64,000 nucleotides of DNA from WRGT01 sp964450405 (GTDB taxonomy: Bacteria > Spirochaetota > UBA4802 > UBA5550), in NCBI GenBank assembly GCA_964450405.1, contig CAYVCQ010000006.1:116758-180757 (forward strand), in the 5' to 3' direction. Position numbers and translations under genes: made by a program. Below, in pieces: positions 18,581-28,000 of the stretch. Positions within the stretch are counted from its first letter, which is position 1. The number at the start of each line of letters is the position of its first letter. The notes beneath the pieces are model-generated. The model was not told the DNA's origin. It did not search any database and saw nothing but the letters and a program-made list of their open reading frames with translations.

Positions 18581-19198
18581 TTAATCTGTAATCCACTTAA
18601 TTTCATATGAATCAATGGGGCATCTTGCACCGATAATTCTAAGAGTTCCCTCTTCAACCATTTTTTTACAAATAGGTTCAAGCTTTTTCAGATATTTTAC
18701 AGTGTCCCTGATATGCTGATCTATTGCGTTTGAAACTTTATCTCCATCCATTTCCTTTGTTTTTTCAACAGCATGGAAGATGTTTTCCAGTACATTAAAA
18801 ACATGACCACGTACATCGGCATGGTTAACCGCTGCCGTTACGGCTCCGCAGCTGTCGTGTCCCATGACTACAATAAGCGGCACACCTAAATGCTCCACTG
18901 CATATTCAATACTTCCTGCAGAATCACTTCCTATAACATGTCCGGCAGTTCTTACTACAAAAAGGTCACCTTCTCTATTGGCAAAAATAATTTCCGGGGG
19001 AAATCTCGAATCGGAACAGCTGACGATGACAGCGAATGGATGCTGTGCCTCTATAAGTTTTTTTCTCTGCTGAATGTATGCCTCACCACGCTCGGGATCT
19101 TCCATATGTTTTTTTATCATGGCGAGTCTTCTGTTGTTCCCTATATTCAGAAGTTCTAATGCTTTTTCATGTGTATGCAGCTGTTCCCCGTGACTCAT
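18581..19198 (-). CDS. Beta-class carbonic anhydrase
   Basis: A 205-residue cytosolic zinc enzyme interconverting CO2 and bicarbonate. The signature is complete: Cys61 and Asp63 in VSCSDSR, and His114 and Cys117 in MGHDSCGAV, giving the Cys2-His-Asp site with the catalytic Asp/Arg dyad. The helical N-terminus (HTHEKALELLNIGNNRR) is also family-typical. The ATG at 19198 follows a fair ribosome site (AAAGGAGAC). It is convergent with the diguanylate cyclase. It would supply bicarbonate for carboxylases. Confidence 0.93.
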   Translation of the reverse strand: MSHGEQLHTHEKALELLNIGNNRRLAMIKKHMEDPERGEAYIQQRKKLIEAQHPFAVIVSCSDSRFPPEIIFANREGDLFVVRTAGHVIGSDSAGSIEYAVEHLGVPLIVVMGHDSCGAVTAAVNHADVRGHVFNVLENIFHAVEKTKEMDGDKVSNAIDQHIRDTVKYLKKLEPICKKMVEEGTLRIIGARCPIDSYEIKWITD

Positions 19199-19284
19199 AG
19201 TGTCTCCTTTAATGCGATGGTGAAATTAGTGTATTTATAGCATATATAATAAAAAGGTGTCTGGTTATGAAAATGTAAAAGTAT

Positions 19285-19328
19285 AAAAAAAGCCCTGTCT
19301 CTTATGTGAAATTTATTTTAAGAGACAG
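19285..19328 (-). terminator. Intrinsic terminator after the DUF5684-like gene
   Basis: A 9-bp perfect stem (CTGTCTCTT / AAGAGACAG, 19295-19303 and 19320-19328). Read on the minus strand it is followed by a GGGC then seven Ts (19285-19291). It directly follows the minus-strand gene ending at 19376. Confidence 0.8.
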
Positions 19329-19375
19329 AACTTTTTTAAAGTAAATAAAGTTTGTAAAAATCTAAATTAAGTCCG

Positions 19376-19708
19376 TTAAGCTGCCGGTGCTTTGTATGAT
19401 GCATCTCCGAATCCAAGAAGAGGATAGCCGATAAATCCGAAAAAGAAAAGAAGACCAACTCCCCATCCCTTGCTTTTTCCGAAACATACTGCCAGATCCA
19501 TGGATACAATTACAAATACAACAATGTTAACTATTGGTATAAGTAAAAGCACAATCCACCATAGCGGTTTACCGATTATCTGAAGAAGTATAATTATATT
19601 GTAGATGGGTACTATTGCTGCCCATCCAGGATGACCAGCTTTTTCAAAAACTTTCCACATACCGGCGATCCATGCGACAAAAATCAATAGAGTGATAATG
19701 TTTGACAT
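19376..19708 (-). CDS. Small membrane protein, DUF5684-like
   Basis: A 110-residue protein with about three to four membrane helices. The pattern WKVFEKAGHPGWAAIVPIYN ... GKPLWWIVLLLIPIVNIVV ... FGKSKGWGVGL ... YPLLGFGDASY is characteristic of the DUF5684 family of uncharacterised inner-membrane proteins. It has a perfect AGGAGG ribosome site and its own terminator. The leader bases just before the start (TTTCAGGAGGATT) are the same as those before the next gene upstream at 20478. Function unknown. Confidence 0.82.
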   Translation of the reverse strand: MSNIITLLIFVAWIAGMWKVFEKAGHPGWAAIVPIYNIIILLQIIGKPLWWIVLLLIPIVNIVVFVIVSMDLAVCFGKSKGWGVGLLFFFGFIGYPLLGFGDASYKAPAA

Positions 19709-19881
19709 GAGTTTAAATCCTCCTGAAATAGTGTAATTAGATCCGTAACAGTATTAAAGATCTTTATTAAAATGAAAGCTAATGAATAAATTTGGAAAAG
19801 GCAACTCCCTTATACTTTTTTTTTCATTTGTTGAGAATATAATATATCCCTTGTAAAAAACAGGAAAGTGTAATAGATTAA

Positions 19882-20478
19882 TCATATTTCATTTGCTGCC
19901 GTGATTCTTTTTAAATCTTCATAAAATTTTGCATTACTTACTCCTATATATGGGGCTAACCAGAGAAAACCTATTCCTAATGTCAGAATGCAGAGCATCG
20001 CCCATCCGAAAAACCTTAAACCCAGGCAGAAATATTTCCATTTATATCCATCCATCATCTTTTTACTTCTTTCGATTGCATCTGATCCACTAATCGAATT
20101 ATCATCTGCAAGTATATAAAAAGTCATAGAATAAGATAAAGCAGCAATAATCCCGGGTATTATCAGCAGCAGCATCCATAAAAGAACAAACACAAGCATT
20201 ATCAGGTATGCTTCTAATGCCTTTACAAAATTATCAAAACCCTTAAATATCATTTCCAACTTAAATCCCTGATCGCGGGATATCGAAAGGTTTAACATTG
20301 CAAAACCGAGAGACAGCGGTCCGGTAATTATTAAGGAAGCAATAGGGCCTATCCAGGGTACAACCTGGATTAATCCAACAATGATAAAATAAACAAGATA
20401 TATTCCAATTATTGATCCCCAGTTCCCTTTTAATGATTCCCTGGCCATTTTCATTAAGACAGCATTTGTTTCCACCAT
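19882..20478 (-). CDS. DUF975-like integral membrane protein
   Basis: A 198-residue protein with about four to five membrane helices. The start MVETNAVLMKMARESLKGNWG and the pattern WIGPIASLIITGPLSLGF ... AIERSKKMMDGYKWKYF match the DUF975 family of uncharacterised inner-membrane proteins. It has a perfect AGGAGG ribosome site. It lies 173 bases upstream of the DUF5684-like gene on the same strand; shared leader bases suggest similar control, but the gap argues against one simple operon. Confidence 0.8.
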   Translation of the reverse strand: MVETNAVLMKMARESLKGNWGSIIGIYLVYFIIVGLIQVVPWIGPIASLIITGPLSLGFAMLNLSISRDQGFKLEMIFKGFDNFVKALEAYLIMLVFVLLWMLLLIIPGIIAALSYSMTFYILADDNSISGSDAIERSKKMMDGYKWKYFCLGLRFFGWAMLCILTLGIGFLWLAPYIGVSNAKFYEDLKRITAANEI

Positions 20479-20634
20479 TGGTATAATCCTCCTGAAATAA
20501 TAATATTGTATAAAAAGTTAAAAACAAAGAAAAAAAATAGAAATAAAACTCTTAGTAAAATTTGACCCATCTCATCTTTGTCGCTATAGTGTAGTATAGA
20601 TTTTTAAACTTGTACAAAACAAAGGGATACAGAT

Positions 20635-22050
20635 ATGAAAAATGCAGATAATAATGGTGCTGATGTTCTGTGCGGGAATGATTCTGAAACAGGTCTCAGT
20701 CGTGAACATGCTGAGTTTCACAATTCCTACCGTGCTGAAAGAATTAAAGAAGATATACGGTTTCTTCAGGGAATATATAACGACAGGATCTCTATCACGC
20801 CTGAAGATGTTACCGTTGATTTTATAAATAATCTTAAAGTTCTCGGGAAGAATATCTACTTCTTTATTCTTGCCCTTGAGAATGATGTTACGCCGCAGGA
20901 TTACATAAAAAATAAATTTGAGTTTTTACAGAACAATGTACCAAATGCCGATCCGCATCTTTTTTATCTGGCATGGAATGGACTTATCACAAACGACAGT
21001 TTCAAACGTCTTCTTCACCAGAGGTTTTCACTGGCAAGAATGAGTGATATACTCGTGCCGAAAAATATTCCGGCTTTCGGTGCAAGGCACACCCGCTACA
21101 GAACAAAGCTTGTTCTTGCAATTGAGGATATGCAGATAAATCCGGGTGGTGCAATGCGAACAACCGGACGAACTCTTGATGACGGCAGCGGTCTGCTGTT
21201 GAGAGAGGGGATAGTATGGCTTGATAACGGAAAAGGTATTCCGATTTATCCCGATGCATACGTTCCGCTTAATCAGGCGCAGATGATTACAATCCGTCAT
21301 GGAAAATCAATTCACGAATCAGGGGGAGATAATCCTGAATTTGTAGGCTCCGGTGTCTGGGATACCTGGAGAAATAATAAACGCATCAGCGGATCAATTG
21401 GGAATAAACTGAAGGACAAGGGTGTTGATTCCGCAAGAGAGCTTGGAAAAGATTTCAAGGTAATGGCAGATCTTCTTGCTAAGGAGGGCTATCCATTGTG
21501 GAAGGCATCGGCAAAAAATCCGGTACAGGTTTACGGCAGTGAAAGTGAAAATACTGAAGAGACCGCGGTATGCTTCCTATCTGAGGCAGGTTTTACTGAT
21601 ATTTTATTTACTCCTCATTACGGTCTAAACTCCCAGAAGTATGGGGCTCTCACCAGTAAACTTAAAAATGATGTTTATAAGAAGATGCTTGAGGTTTATG
21701 GTCCCTCAATGTCTGGAACCGATGATGAAAAGAAAAAAATTGCAAAAGAACAGTTTAAAAACAGATTCTATCACTTCCCCGAAGGGGAGACTCTGATTGA
21801 AGCTGACTGGAGAATTGCACATTCATATGCCGATCTATTGAGAGCAAATCTCGGGAAGAGAGTCGTTCTATGCGATCACTCCGGCGCACTCCGTGTATTT
21901 GAGGCAGTAATAAGAACCCTCGATTTTGCCGAATACTCTTCGATAAAAGAGGGGCAGGACTCTATCATGGCAATGGTTTATCAGCCGGGAACTAATGTTC
22001 GATATGATTATATACAGAAGAAAGGTTATACATTGAGGAAGAGGGAGTAG
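20635..22050 (+). CDS. Histidine phosphatase superfamily protein with a long N-terminal domain
   Basis: A 471-residue protein. The C-terminal ~260 residues form a histidine phosphatase (phosphoglycerate mutase-like) domain. The phospho-accepting His222 is in TIRHGKSIHESG, a general acid region is FPEGETLIEAD, and the second active-site His415 is in CDHSGALR. The N-terminal ~215 residues are a separate domain I do not recognise. Its aromatic and charged segments (DPHLFYLAWNGLI, PAFGARHTRYRTKL) do not look like a membrane or signal sequence, so the protein should be cytosolic. Substrate unknown. It is divergent from the DUF975-like gene and followed by a strong terminator. Confidence 0.85.
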   Translation: MKNADNNGADVLCGNDSETGLSREHAEFHNSYRAERIKEDIRFLQGIYNDRISITPEDVTVDFINNLKVLGKNIYFFILALENDVTPQDYIKNKFEFLQNNVPNADPHLFYLAWNGLITNDSFKRLLHQRFSLARMSDILVPKNIPAFGARHTRYRTKLVLAIEDMQINPGGAMRTTGRTLDDGSGLLLREGIVWLDNGKGIPIYPDAYVPLNQAQMITIRHGKSIHESGGDNPEFVGSGVWDTWRNNKRISGSIGNKLKDKGVDSARELGKDFKVMADLLAKEGYPLWKASAKNPVQVYGSESENTEETAVCFLSEAGFTDILFTPHYGLNSQKYGALTSKLKNDVYKKMLEVYGPSMSGTDDEKKKIAKEQFKNRFYHFPEGETLIEADWRIAHSYADLLRANLGKRVVLCDHSGALRVFEAVIRTLDFAEYSSIKEGQDSIMAMVYQPGTNVRYDYIQKKGYTLRKRE

Positions 22051-22103
22051 AGGAAAAGCATTAACTTTAGTGTTATAGTTGACTCGGTTGTATTTCAATA
22101 CTG

Positions 22104-22215
22104 AAAAATCCCCCGGCCTTCGGCCACCCCCTTTAATAAAGAGGGTTTTACTTTCTCTGTAAATAACCTCCTTTAACAAAGGGGGATGTTGAGCGAAGCG
22201 AAACGGGGGGATTTT
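22104..22215. repeat. MITE-like element with AATCCCCC ends
   Basis: About 112 bases bounded by AAAATCCCCCCG-type inverted ends (22104 and 22204-22215), with internal palindromes GGCCTTCGGCC and CCCTTTAACAAAGGG. It is non-coding and sits just after the histidine phosphatase gene. Confidence 0.6.
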
Positions 22216-22227
22216 GATCGGTTAAAT

Positions 22228-22259
22228 AAAAAAACCAGTTCATTTGAACTGGTTTTTTT
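22228..22259. terminator. Strong bidirectional intrinsic terminator
   Basis: Seven As, CCAGTTCA, a two-base loop, TGAACTGG, seven Ts: a 15-bp perfect stem usable from both sides. It separates the histidine phosphatase gene (+) from the CoA-transferase gene (-). Confidence 0.9.
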
Positions 22260-22275
22260 ATTTAATAACATGTTA

Positions 22276-22319
22276 CCCCCTCTTTTTTTAAAGAGAGGGG
22301 GCAGGGGGTGAGTTAAATT
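22276..22319. repeat. Half-element of a dispersed C/G-rich repeat at a gene 3' end
   Basis: The same ~44 bases occur at 25202-25245. They hold the hairpin CCCCCTCT...AGAGGGGG and run into GGGTGAGTTAAATT, which includes the stop codon of the CoA-transferase gene. Both copies abut the stop codons of paralogous genes. On the minus strand the hairpin could serve as a terminator. Confidence 0.75.
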
Positions 22320-24478
22320 TTGTTGTTAGCTCTCAATGCTGCCACAACAACTTTTCGCATTATTTTTTCTTTACGTGACGCAGGTGCATCAAGACTCATT
22401 CTTTTTATGTATGGTTCTGCGATAGGCGGAATTGATCTGAAAAGCTCAAAAAAGATTTTCTTAAGTATTTCAGTTTTTCTTCTTCCGTTGAAAGCCTTTA
22501 GCGAACCTCCAATTACTATCTCTTCAGCTGTGAAATCAGTTCCAAAGGGGAATGGTACAAAATGTCCGTCCTGCTGGAAAGTCTTAAGCAATGATTCGAT
22601 CTTCTGAGGATAATTCTGTTTGTATTCCGGAGCAAGTTTGAAATCCTCAGGAAGTTTTCCGTATTTTTTTGCTTCCTTGATAAGTTCATCCTGGAAACGT
22701 GAATCAGTTACTTTCAACATCTCTGCAATACATTCTCCATCCGGTTTTCCTCTTAGATTTGCAATACCGTATTCAGTTACAACTATATCTCTCATGTATT
22801 TAGGAATTGAGCAATGTCCGTATTTATACAATATACTGGATCTGATTTTTCCGGCAACGCTTCTTGTGCTTCTAAGCATCATAATACATCTTCCATCCGG
22901 AAGAGCGTGTCCCATGGCAACAAAGTTATACTGTCCGCCGATACCGCTTACAACACGCTGATCTTCAAGATAATCTGATGTCATGGCGCCCATAAGATTT
23001 GCCATCATCCCTGTGTTTACAAAACGGCCGTCTTTTCTCTGAAGTGAGCGGAGAACTTCATCTCCATAGAGCTGATTAACTTTTTCAACTCCGGACATTC
23101 CAAACTGCATTCTTTCTTCTTCGCTCATTGCGTTAAGTTCGTTATAGAAAGCGCGCGGTCCAAGGTAGAAGGCTCCAAGTATAACCTGTCCGTTTTTCAA
23201 TTCTTTTCCTATAAGCTTTTTAACAGCAGTTAAATTTTTAGCGACTGAAAAATCTGCAGAATACTTAGTACTTCCATCAATAATAAATCCATCTTTAAAC
23301 TTAAGACCCTCTTTTAGAATTCCGAAGTAAGTAAGCATCTTAAACTCGTCTTCTCTCAAACGTTCATGTATGCCGTCTTCTTTAAGAAGAAGATCGATAA
23401 TGTTTGCCGGTATTTTATTAGCGGAGAGTTTACCTGCATTCAGTAGTTTCATAATAGGAATGCTTTCGTAAACTTTACGTTTAAGAACACCGGATTTGTA
23501 AAGCTGCATAAAGGCATCAACGAACATCTCTGATGAACCGTAGAGACCTTCTTTAAAAGTTCCAGTCCCGCCAAGCTCGGAGATAATATCCTTGTATTTG
23601 TGAGCAATACCGGTCTCCTCCAATACTCTGTTGTATTCAGCATTCTCATTATGCCTCATGCTTAGACCGGCTGCGATTGCATCACCAAGCGCCCCGATAC
23701 CAACCTGGATGGTTCCTCCATCTTTGAAAAGTGTACTTACGTGCAGACCGATGGCATGGTCTTTTATATTTACAGAATCTTTCGGTGGTCCAAAAAGCGG
23801 GTAGTTAAATTCTGGACCGTGCAGAAGATGGTCATACGCTTTGGCATCATAAATCGCATCTCCATACATGAAAGGCATCTGGTCATTAACCTCTCCTACG
23901 ATTGCGACTTTTTCACCTCTGGCTCTTTTCTCATGCATTAACTTATTTGTCTCAACACAAATGTCGGTATTACAGCCCATTGAGTACACATACTTGCCGT
24001 TTACCTTGCGGCATCCTATAAGCTGTCCGAATACATTTGTTCCAAAATCGATAGCGTCACGTACAACATGTGTATAGCTTGAATTGAGATGGTTCTGCTG
24101 AGAATGAGGTGTTTTAAGATTCGAGCCGGCTTTGCCGAAAAATTCATAAATCTCAACATTCTTTGGTCTTTTTCCTGCCCGGAAATCGAGCATATAGTCA
24201 AACTCCGGAGTTCCGTGAAAAACCCTCTCTGCAAGCGGTTCGATGAATCTTTTTTCAAGTTCGCTTTTACCCTTAGGGCGTTCAAGTGAAAGAGCTGTTA
24301 CAATTTTCAGATTTATCGTCGGATCTTCTTTAGCTCTTCTGTAAAGTTCGTTAATAAATAAAATCGGTTTGCCTAATCCAAGAGTCATGGCGAATGTGAT
24401 GTCTTTACCAATATAATTGATAACATCATCAACGCTCTTCTTAACGTCATTGTAAATCACACCTGTCTTTCCGTTCAT
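22313..24478 (-). CDS. Acetyl-CoA hydrolase / CoA-transferase family protein, paralogue 1
   Basis: A 721-residue cytosolic member of the acetyl-CoA hydrolase/transferase (4-hydroxybutyrate or acetate CoA-transferase) family, which moves CoA between short-chain acyl groups. Visible motifs: GGTIQVGIGALGDAI at the end of the N-terminal domain; LYGSSEMFVDAF, where Glu317 aligns with the catalytic Glu of 4-hydroxybutyrate CoA-transferase (HTEMFSDG); SGIGGQYNFVAMGHALPDGR; and VVTEYGIANLRGK. It is much longer than the ~430-residue CoA-transferases, with an N-terminal extension and a helical C-terminal tail. The ribosome site GGGGTGA is shared by all three paralogues. It ends within a repeat. Acyl donor and acceptor cannot be read from sequence. 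Confidence 0.88.
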   Translation of the reverse strand: MNGKTGVIYNDVKKSVDDVINYIGKDITFAMTLGLGKPILFINELYRRAKEDPTINLKIVTALSLERPKGKSELEKRFIEPLAERVFHGTPEFDYMLDFRAGKRPKNVEIYEFFGKAGSNLKTPHSQQNHLNSSYTHVVRDAIDFGTNVFGQLIGCRKVNGKYVYSMGCNTDICVETNKLMHEKRARGEKVAIVGEVNDQMPFMYGDAIYDAKAYDHLLHGPEFNYPLFGPPKDSVNIKDHAIGLHVSTLFKDGGTIQVGIGALGDAIAAGLSMRHNENAEYNRVLEETGIAHKYKDIISELGGTGTFKEGLYGSSEMFVDAFMQLYKSGVLKRKVYESIPIMKLLNAGKLSANKIPANIIDLLLKEDGIHERLREDEFKMLTYFGILKEGLKFKDGFIIDGSTKYSADFSVAKNLTAVKKLIGKELKNGQVILGAFYLGPRAFYNELNAMSEEERMQFGMSGVEKVNQLYGDEVLRSLQRKDGRFVNTGMMANLMGAMTSDYLEDQRVVSGIGGQYNFVAMGHALPDGRCIMMLRSTRSVAGKIRSSILYKYGHCSIPKYMRDIVVTEYGIANLRGKPDGECIAEMLKVTDSRFQDELIKEAKKYGKLPEDFKLAPEYKQNYPQKIESLLKTFQQDGHFVPFPFGTDFTAEEIVIGGSLKAFNGRRKTEILKKIFFELFRSIPPIAEPYIKRMSLDAPASRKEKIMRKVVVAALRANNKI

Positions 24479-24847
24479 TACTCACCCCGTAATTATAATG
24501 TAGTTTTTGGTACCAAAACATAAAGCGGCCACAACGATCGATAGACATTTCCATCCCGGGAGGACTATCGCCTTTGGAAAACCGGATTAGTTATGGTACA
24601 GTTTATTTGATTTAGTTAAAGTTTCTGAATTGAAAAATCTGATGAAAATATTATGTTTTTGTAATTAATAACATAATATGCTTTTCACCAACCTGTAGAG
24701 GCATTTGCAATTCAGTGGTTTCTGTTTTTTAAAAATATCAAATGCTGAAAATTCAAACTGAAATATCTTCCCGTCACAGACTGATGCGTCGGCGGGAAAA
24801 AGTATTAAGTACTTTCCGGCATTTATAAAATATTTTCAGCAACTTTA

Positions 24848-24923
24848 ACATACATCTTATTAAATGTCAAAAATAAATACATTTGTTTATATTTATTTTC
24901 AATTTTATTTAATAAATCTGACA
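24848..24923 (-). promoter_or_regulatory. Conserved upstream control block, copy 1
   Basis: A 32-base stretch (24848-24879) is identical to 27689-27720, and a TGTCA/TGACA inverted pair (24865 and 24919) has the same 54-base spacing in both copies. Similarity continues weakly for ~90 bases beyond. It sits about 370 bases upstream of paralogue 1, so it probably carries the promoter and an operator. The rest of the 24479-25084 gap has no gene; a 14-bp palindrome TTTTGGTACCAAAA is at 24505-24518. Confidence 0.6.
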
Positions 24924-25084
24924 TTCGATATGTTGTTTGTCGGTTTATTTTAGAGTGAATACTGAAAATCTGAAGAATGATGGATAGGAATAAGGTTCAC
25001 AAAAAAGTACATTTATCACATAAAAGTTGGATTATTTTTGTATAGGGGGTTTGTGTACAAGATGCAGTCAGATTCGATTGTTTA

Positions 25085-25245
25085 AAATTCACCCCCGGCC
25101 ACTCTCTTTGATAAAAAAAAGAGGGGAGATTCTGGAGGTGAAATATTATGGAATGTTTTTTTTAAAAAGATTATACCTGTTCAGAAAATTTTTTCTGACA
25201 CCCCCCTCTTTTTTTAAAGAGAGGGGGCAGGGGGTGAGTTAAATT
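25085..25245. repeat. MITE-like element with inverted C/G-rich ends
   Basis: The left end (25085-25125, CACCCCCGGCCACTCTCTTT then AAAGAGGGGAG) and right end (25202-25245) are inverted relative to each other, about 160 bases overall, with no coding capacity. The right end reaches the stop codon of paralogue 2. A diverged second copy is at 30425-30603. Confidence 0.65.
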
Positions 25246-27407
25246 CTTCCGTTTGCCCGCATGGCGGAGAGTACAACTTTACGCATAATTCTTTCCTTAC
25301 GGTTTTTGGGATTATCCAGCTGCATTCTCTTTAAAAAAGGTTCAGCGTGAGGAGGAATAGAACGGAACATCTCTGCAATAAGGCCTCTGATAATTGCAGG
25401 TTTCTTTTTCGCAGTAAGAGCTTTAAGTGAACCTCCTATTGCGATCTCCTCTGCAGTGAAATCCGTTCCAAACGGGAATGAAACAAAATGTCCATCTGTC
25501 TGAAATGGTTTCAGCATTGCATCGAGTCTTTGCGGATTGTTCTGTTTATACTCAGGAGCAAGTTCGAAATCCGGAGCAAGTTTCCCGTGAAGTTTGGCTT
25601 CTTTGATCAGATCATCCTGAAAGCGGGAGTCTGTTATTTTCAGCAGTTCCTCAATAATTTTCGAATCGGACTTACCTCTTACATCTGCAATACCATACTC
25701 AGTTACAATAATATCTCTAAGGTGTTTAGGTACAGATGTGTGGCCGTAGTTATACATTATATTAGATTTAACTTTGCCCCCGGAATTTCTTGTGCTTCTG
25801 ATCATCATAATAAGTCTTCCGTCAGGCAGAGCATGGGCCATTGAAACAAAGTTGTACTGTCCGCCGATCCCGCTTACAACACGTCCGTCCTGGAGAGCAT
25901 CCGATGTAATAGCTCCAAAGGCATTCACCATCATTCCGGCATTTACAAAACGTCCGTCTTTTCTCTGTAGTGCGCGAAGTTCTTCGTCTCCATAGAGCTG
26001 GTTGACTTTATGTACGCCGGACATACCGAACTGCATTCTCTCTTCCTCGCTCATTGCGTTAAGAGAGTTATAGAACGCGCGTGGTCCGATGAAGAATGCG
26101 CCGAGTATTACTTTACCATGTTTTAATTCTTTCCCGAGATGCTTTTTGATTTCAGTTAAATTTTTTGCGACAGAAAAATCTGTAGAAATTTTTGTTTTTC
26201 CATCAATAATAAAGCCGTCTTTGAATTTAAGGCCTTCTTTCAGGATGCCGTATTCAACAAGCATTTTAAATTCTTTTTCTCTTATTACGTGGTGAATTCC
26301 ACCTTCTTTAATAAGAAGTTCTATGATGTTTGCAGGGATTTTATTTGTGGAGAGTTTTCCTGCATTAATCAGTTTCATAATCGGGATGTTGTCATACACT
26401 TTTCTTTTCAAAACTCCGCATTTGTAGAGTTGGAGAAACGCGTCAACGAACATTTCTGATGAACCGTAAAGCCCCTGTTCAAATTTTCCGGTTCCGCCGA
26501 GTTTTGCGATTAAATCTTTATATTTTTCAGCAATTCCGGTTTCATTAAGCACCTTGTTATACTCTTCGTTTTCATTCTGTCTCATGTTAAGACCTGATGC
26601 AATTGCATCACCAAGGGCGCCGATACCAACCTGAAGTGTTCCTCCATCTCTTACAAGAGAGCTTACATATAGTCCGATAGCATGGTCGCGGATATTTACA
26701 GAATCCTTAGGCGGTCCGAATAATGGATAATTGAACTCCGGCCCATGGAGGAGTATGTCGTAATAACTTGCGTCATATACTGCATCGCCGTACATAAACG
26801 GCATCTGAGTGTTAACCTCTCCGATAATTGCGACTTTTGTCCCGTCTTCTTTTCTCTTTTTGTGCATTGCATCTATTGCTTCAATGCAGATATCGGTATT
26901 GCATCCCATGGAGTACATCATCTTGCCGTTGATTTTCTGTCCGCCAATAAGCTGTCCAAAGACATTGCATCCGAAATCCATAGCGTCGCGAACAACGTGA
27001 GTGTAGTTTGAGTTAAGGTGATTCCTCTGCGCTTCGGGTGAAGCCATATATCCGCCAGCTTTATTGAAGAATTCATAGATGGCAATATTTTTCGGCATCT
27101 TGCCCGCGCGGAAATCATGCATATAATCGAATTCAGGAGTTCCTTCGAAAACTCTGTCCACCAGAGGTCCCATAAATCTTTTTTCGATTTCACTTTTCAT
27201 TCGCGGCCGTTCCAAAGCCAGAGCGGTAACAATGTTCAGTTTAATCGAGGAGTCTTCTTTAGCCCTTCTGTAAAGTTCATTAATAAATAAGATGGGTTTA
27301 CCAAGTGCAAGAGTCATGGCGAAATTGATGTCGTTACCCATATAATTGATAACATCATCAACGCTTTTCTTTACGTCATTGTAAATCAGGCCTGTCTTTC
27401 CGTTCAT
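25239..27407 (-). CDS. Acetyl-CoA hydrolase / CoA-transferase family protein, paralogue 2
   Basis: A 722-residue paralogue of the genes on either side, closest to paralogue 3; both end RKVVLSAMRANGRI. The catalytic-type Glu is kept (about residue 318 in LYGSSEMFVDAF), as are GGTLQVGIGALGDAI and SGIGGQYNFVSMAHALPDGR. Two adjacent ATGs exist (27410 and 27407); I chose 27407 because the protein then starts MNGKTGLIYNDVKKSVDDV like the other two, with GGGGTGA upstream. It has its own upstream region with a conserved control block, so it is probably transcribed separately. The substrate is likely a short acyl-CoA. Confidence 0.88.
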   Translation of the reverse strand: MNGKTGLIYNDVKKSVDDVINYMGNDINFAMTLALGKPILFINELYRRAKEDSSIKLNIVTALALERPRMKSEIEKRFMGPLVDRVFEGTPEFDYMHDFRAGKMPKNIAIYEFFNKAGGYMASPEAQRNHLNSNYTHVVRDAMDFGCNVFGQLIGGQKINGKMMYSMGCNTDICIEAIDAMHKKRKEDGTKVAIIGEVNTQMPFMYGDAVYDASYYDILLHGPEFNYPLFGPPKDSVNIRDHAIGLYVSSLVRDGGTLQVGIGALGDAIASGLNMRQNENEEYNKVLNETGIAEKYKDLIAKLGGTGKFEQGLYGSSEMFVDAFLQLYKCGVLKRKVYDNIPIMKLINAGKLSTNKIPANIIELLIKEGGIHHVIREKEFKMLVEYGILKEGLKFKDGFIIDGKTKISTDFSVAKNLTEIKKHLGKELKHGKVILGAFFIGPRAFYNSLNAMSEEERMQFGMSGVHKVNQLYGDEELRALQRKDGRFVNAGMMVNAFGAITSDALQDGRVVSGIGGQYNFVSMAHALPDGRLIMMIRSTRNSGGKVKSNIMYNYGHTSVPKHLRDIIVTEYGIADVRGKSDSKIIEELLKITDSRFQDDLIKEAKLHGKLAPDFELAPEYKQNNPQRLDAMLKPFQTDGHFVSFPFGTDFTAEEIAIGGSLKALTAKKKPAIIRGLIAEMFRSIPPHAEPFLKRMQLDNPKNRKERIMRKVVLSAMRANGRI

Positions 27408-27688
27408 CATTCACCCCGTAAAATTTAGTTTGGATGCTGCTGTAATATAAAACAGGCACACCATAAATCGCAATTCCTCCCCCTGGGGAAATTGATATGC
27501 TGAAAACCTGATAATGTATATTACAGTCTGCATTGGTAAAACTATCTGAATTAAAAAATTCTAATGGTGCCGAGTTGCATGTAAACAGATTTACACGGCA
27601 TAAAAAATGCCCTCAGTCATTGAAGTCCTGTTCGTTTCAGCTAGTTTTTTATTATTTATTTTTTTGAAAATAATGTTAACCTAGATAG

Positions 27689-27764
27689 ACATACATCTTA
27701 TTAAATGTCAAAAATAAATAGATTTATTTATAGATTTTTTTTATTTATTAGGTATAATCTGACA
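27689..27764 (-). promoter_or_regulatory. Conserved upstream control block, copy 2
   Basis: Counterpart of 24848-24923: the same 32-base core (27689-27720) and the same TGTCA...TGACA pair at 54-base spacing (27706, 27760). It lies ~280 bases upstream of paralogue 2. No such block was found upstream of paralogue 3. Confidence 0.6.
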
Positions 27765-27948
27765 TTAAATGCGTTTTTGATCTGTTTATTTTACGGTCCA
27801 TAATTAAAAGTGAAGAATTTCTGATGTGAATAAAGTTCGCAAAAAAGAACATCTCACATGTTTAAGTGATAAAATGCATATTCTGAGTGAATTCTTTTCA
27901 TTTAAGAAGTAGAGAAGGGGTTGCGTAATAACAGTGGCTGGTTTTGTA

Positions 27949-27984
27949 AAAAATCACTGCCCCCCACGGGGTGTAGAGGGCAGT
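27949..27984 (-). terminator. Intrinsic terminator after paralogue 3
   Basis: On the minus strand, ACTGCCCTC and GGGGGCAGT form a 9-bp stem (one G-T pair) followed by GATTTTTTAC. It lies 17 bases after the stop of the gene ending at 28001. Confidence 0.75.
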
Positions 27985-28000
27985 TTTATAAAAGTAAATT

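Noticed and set aside
25027..25242. 71-residue + strand frame between the CoA-transferase genes
   Set aside because: It lies largely within the MITE-like repeat and ends in it; low complexity, no ribosome site.
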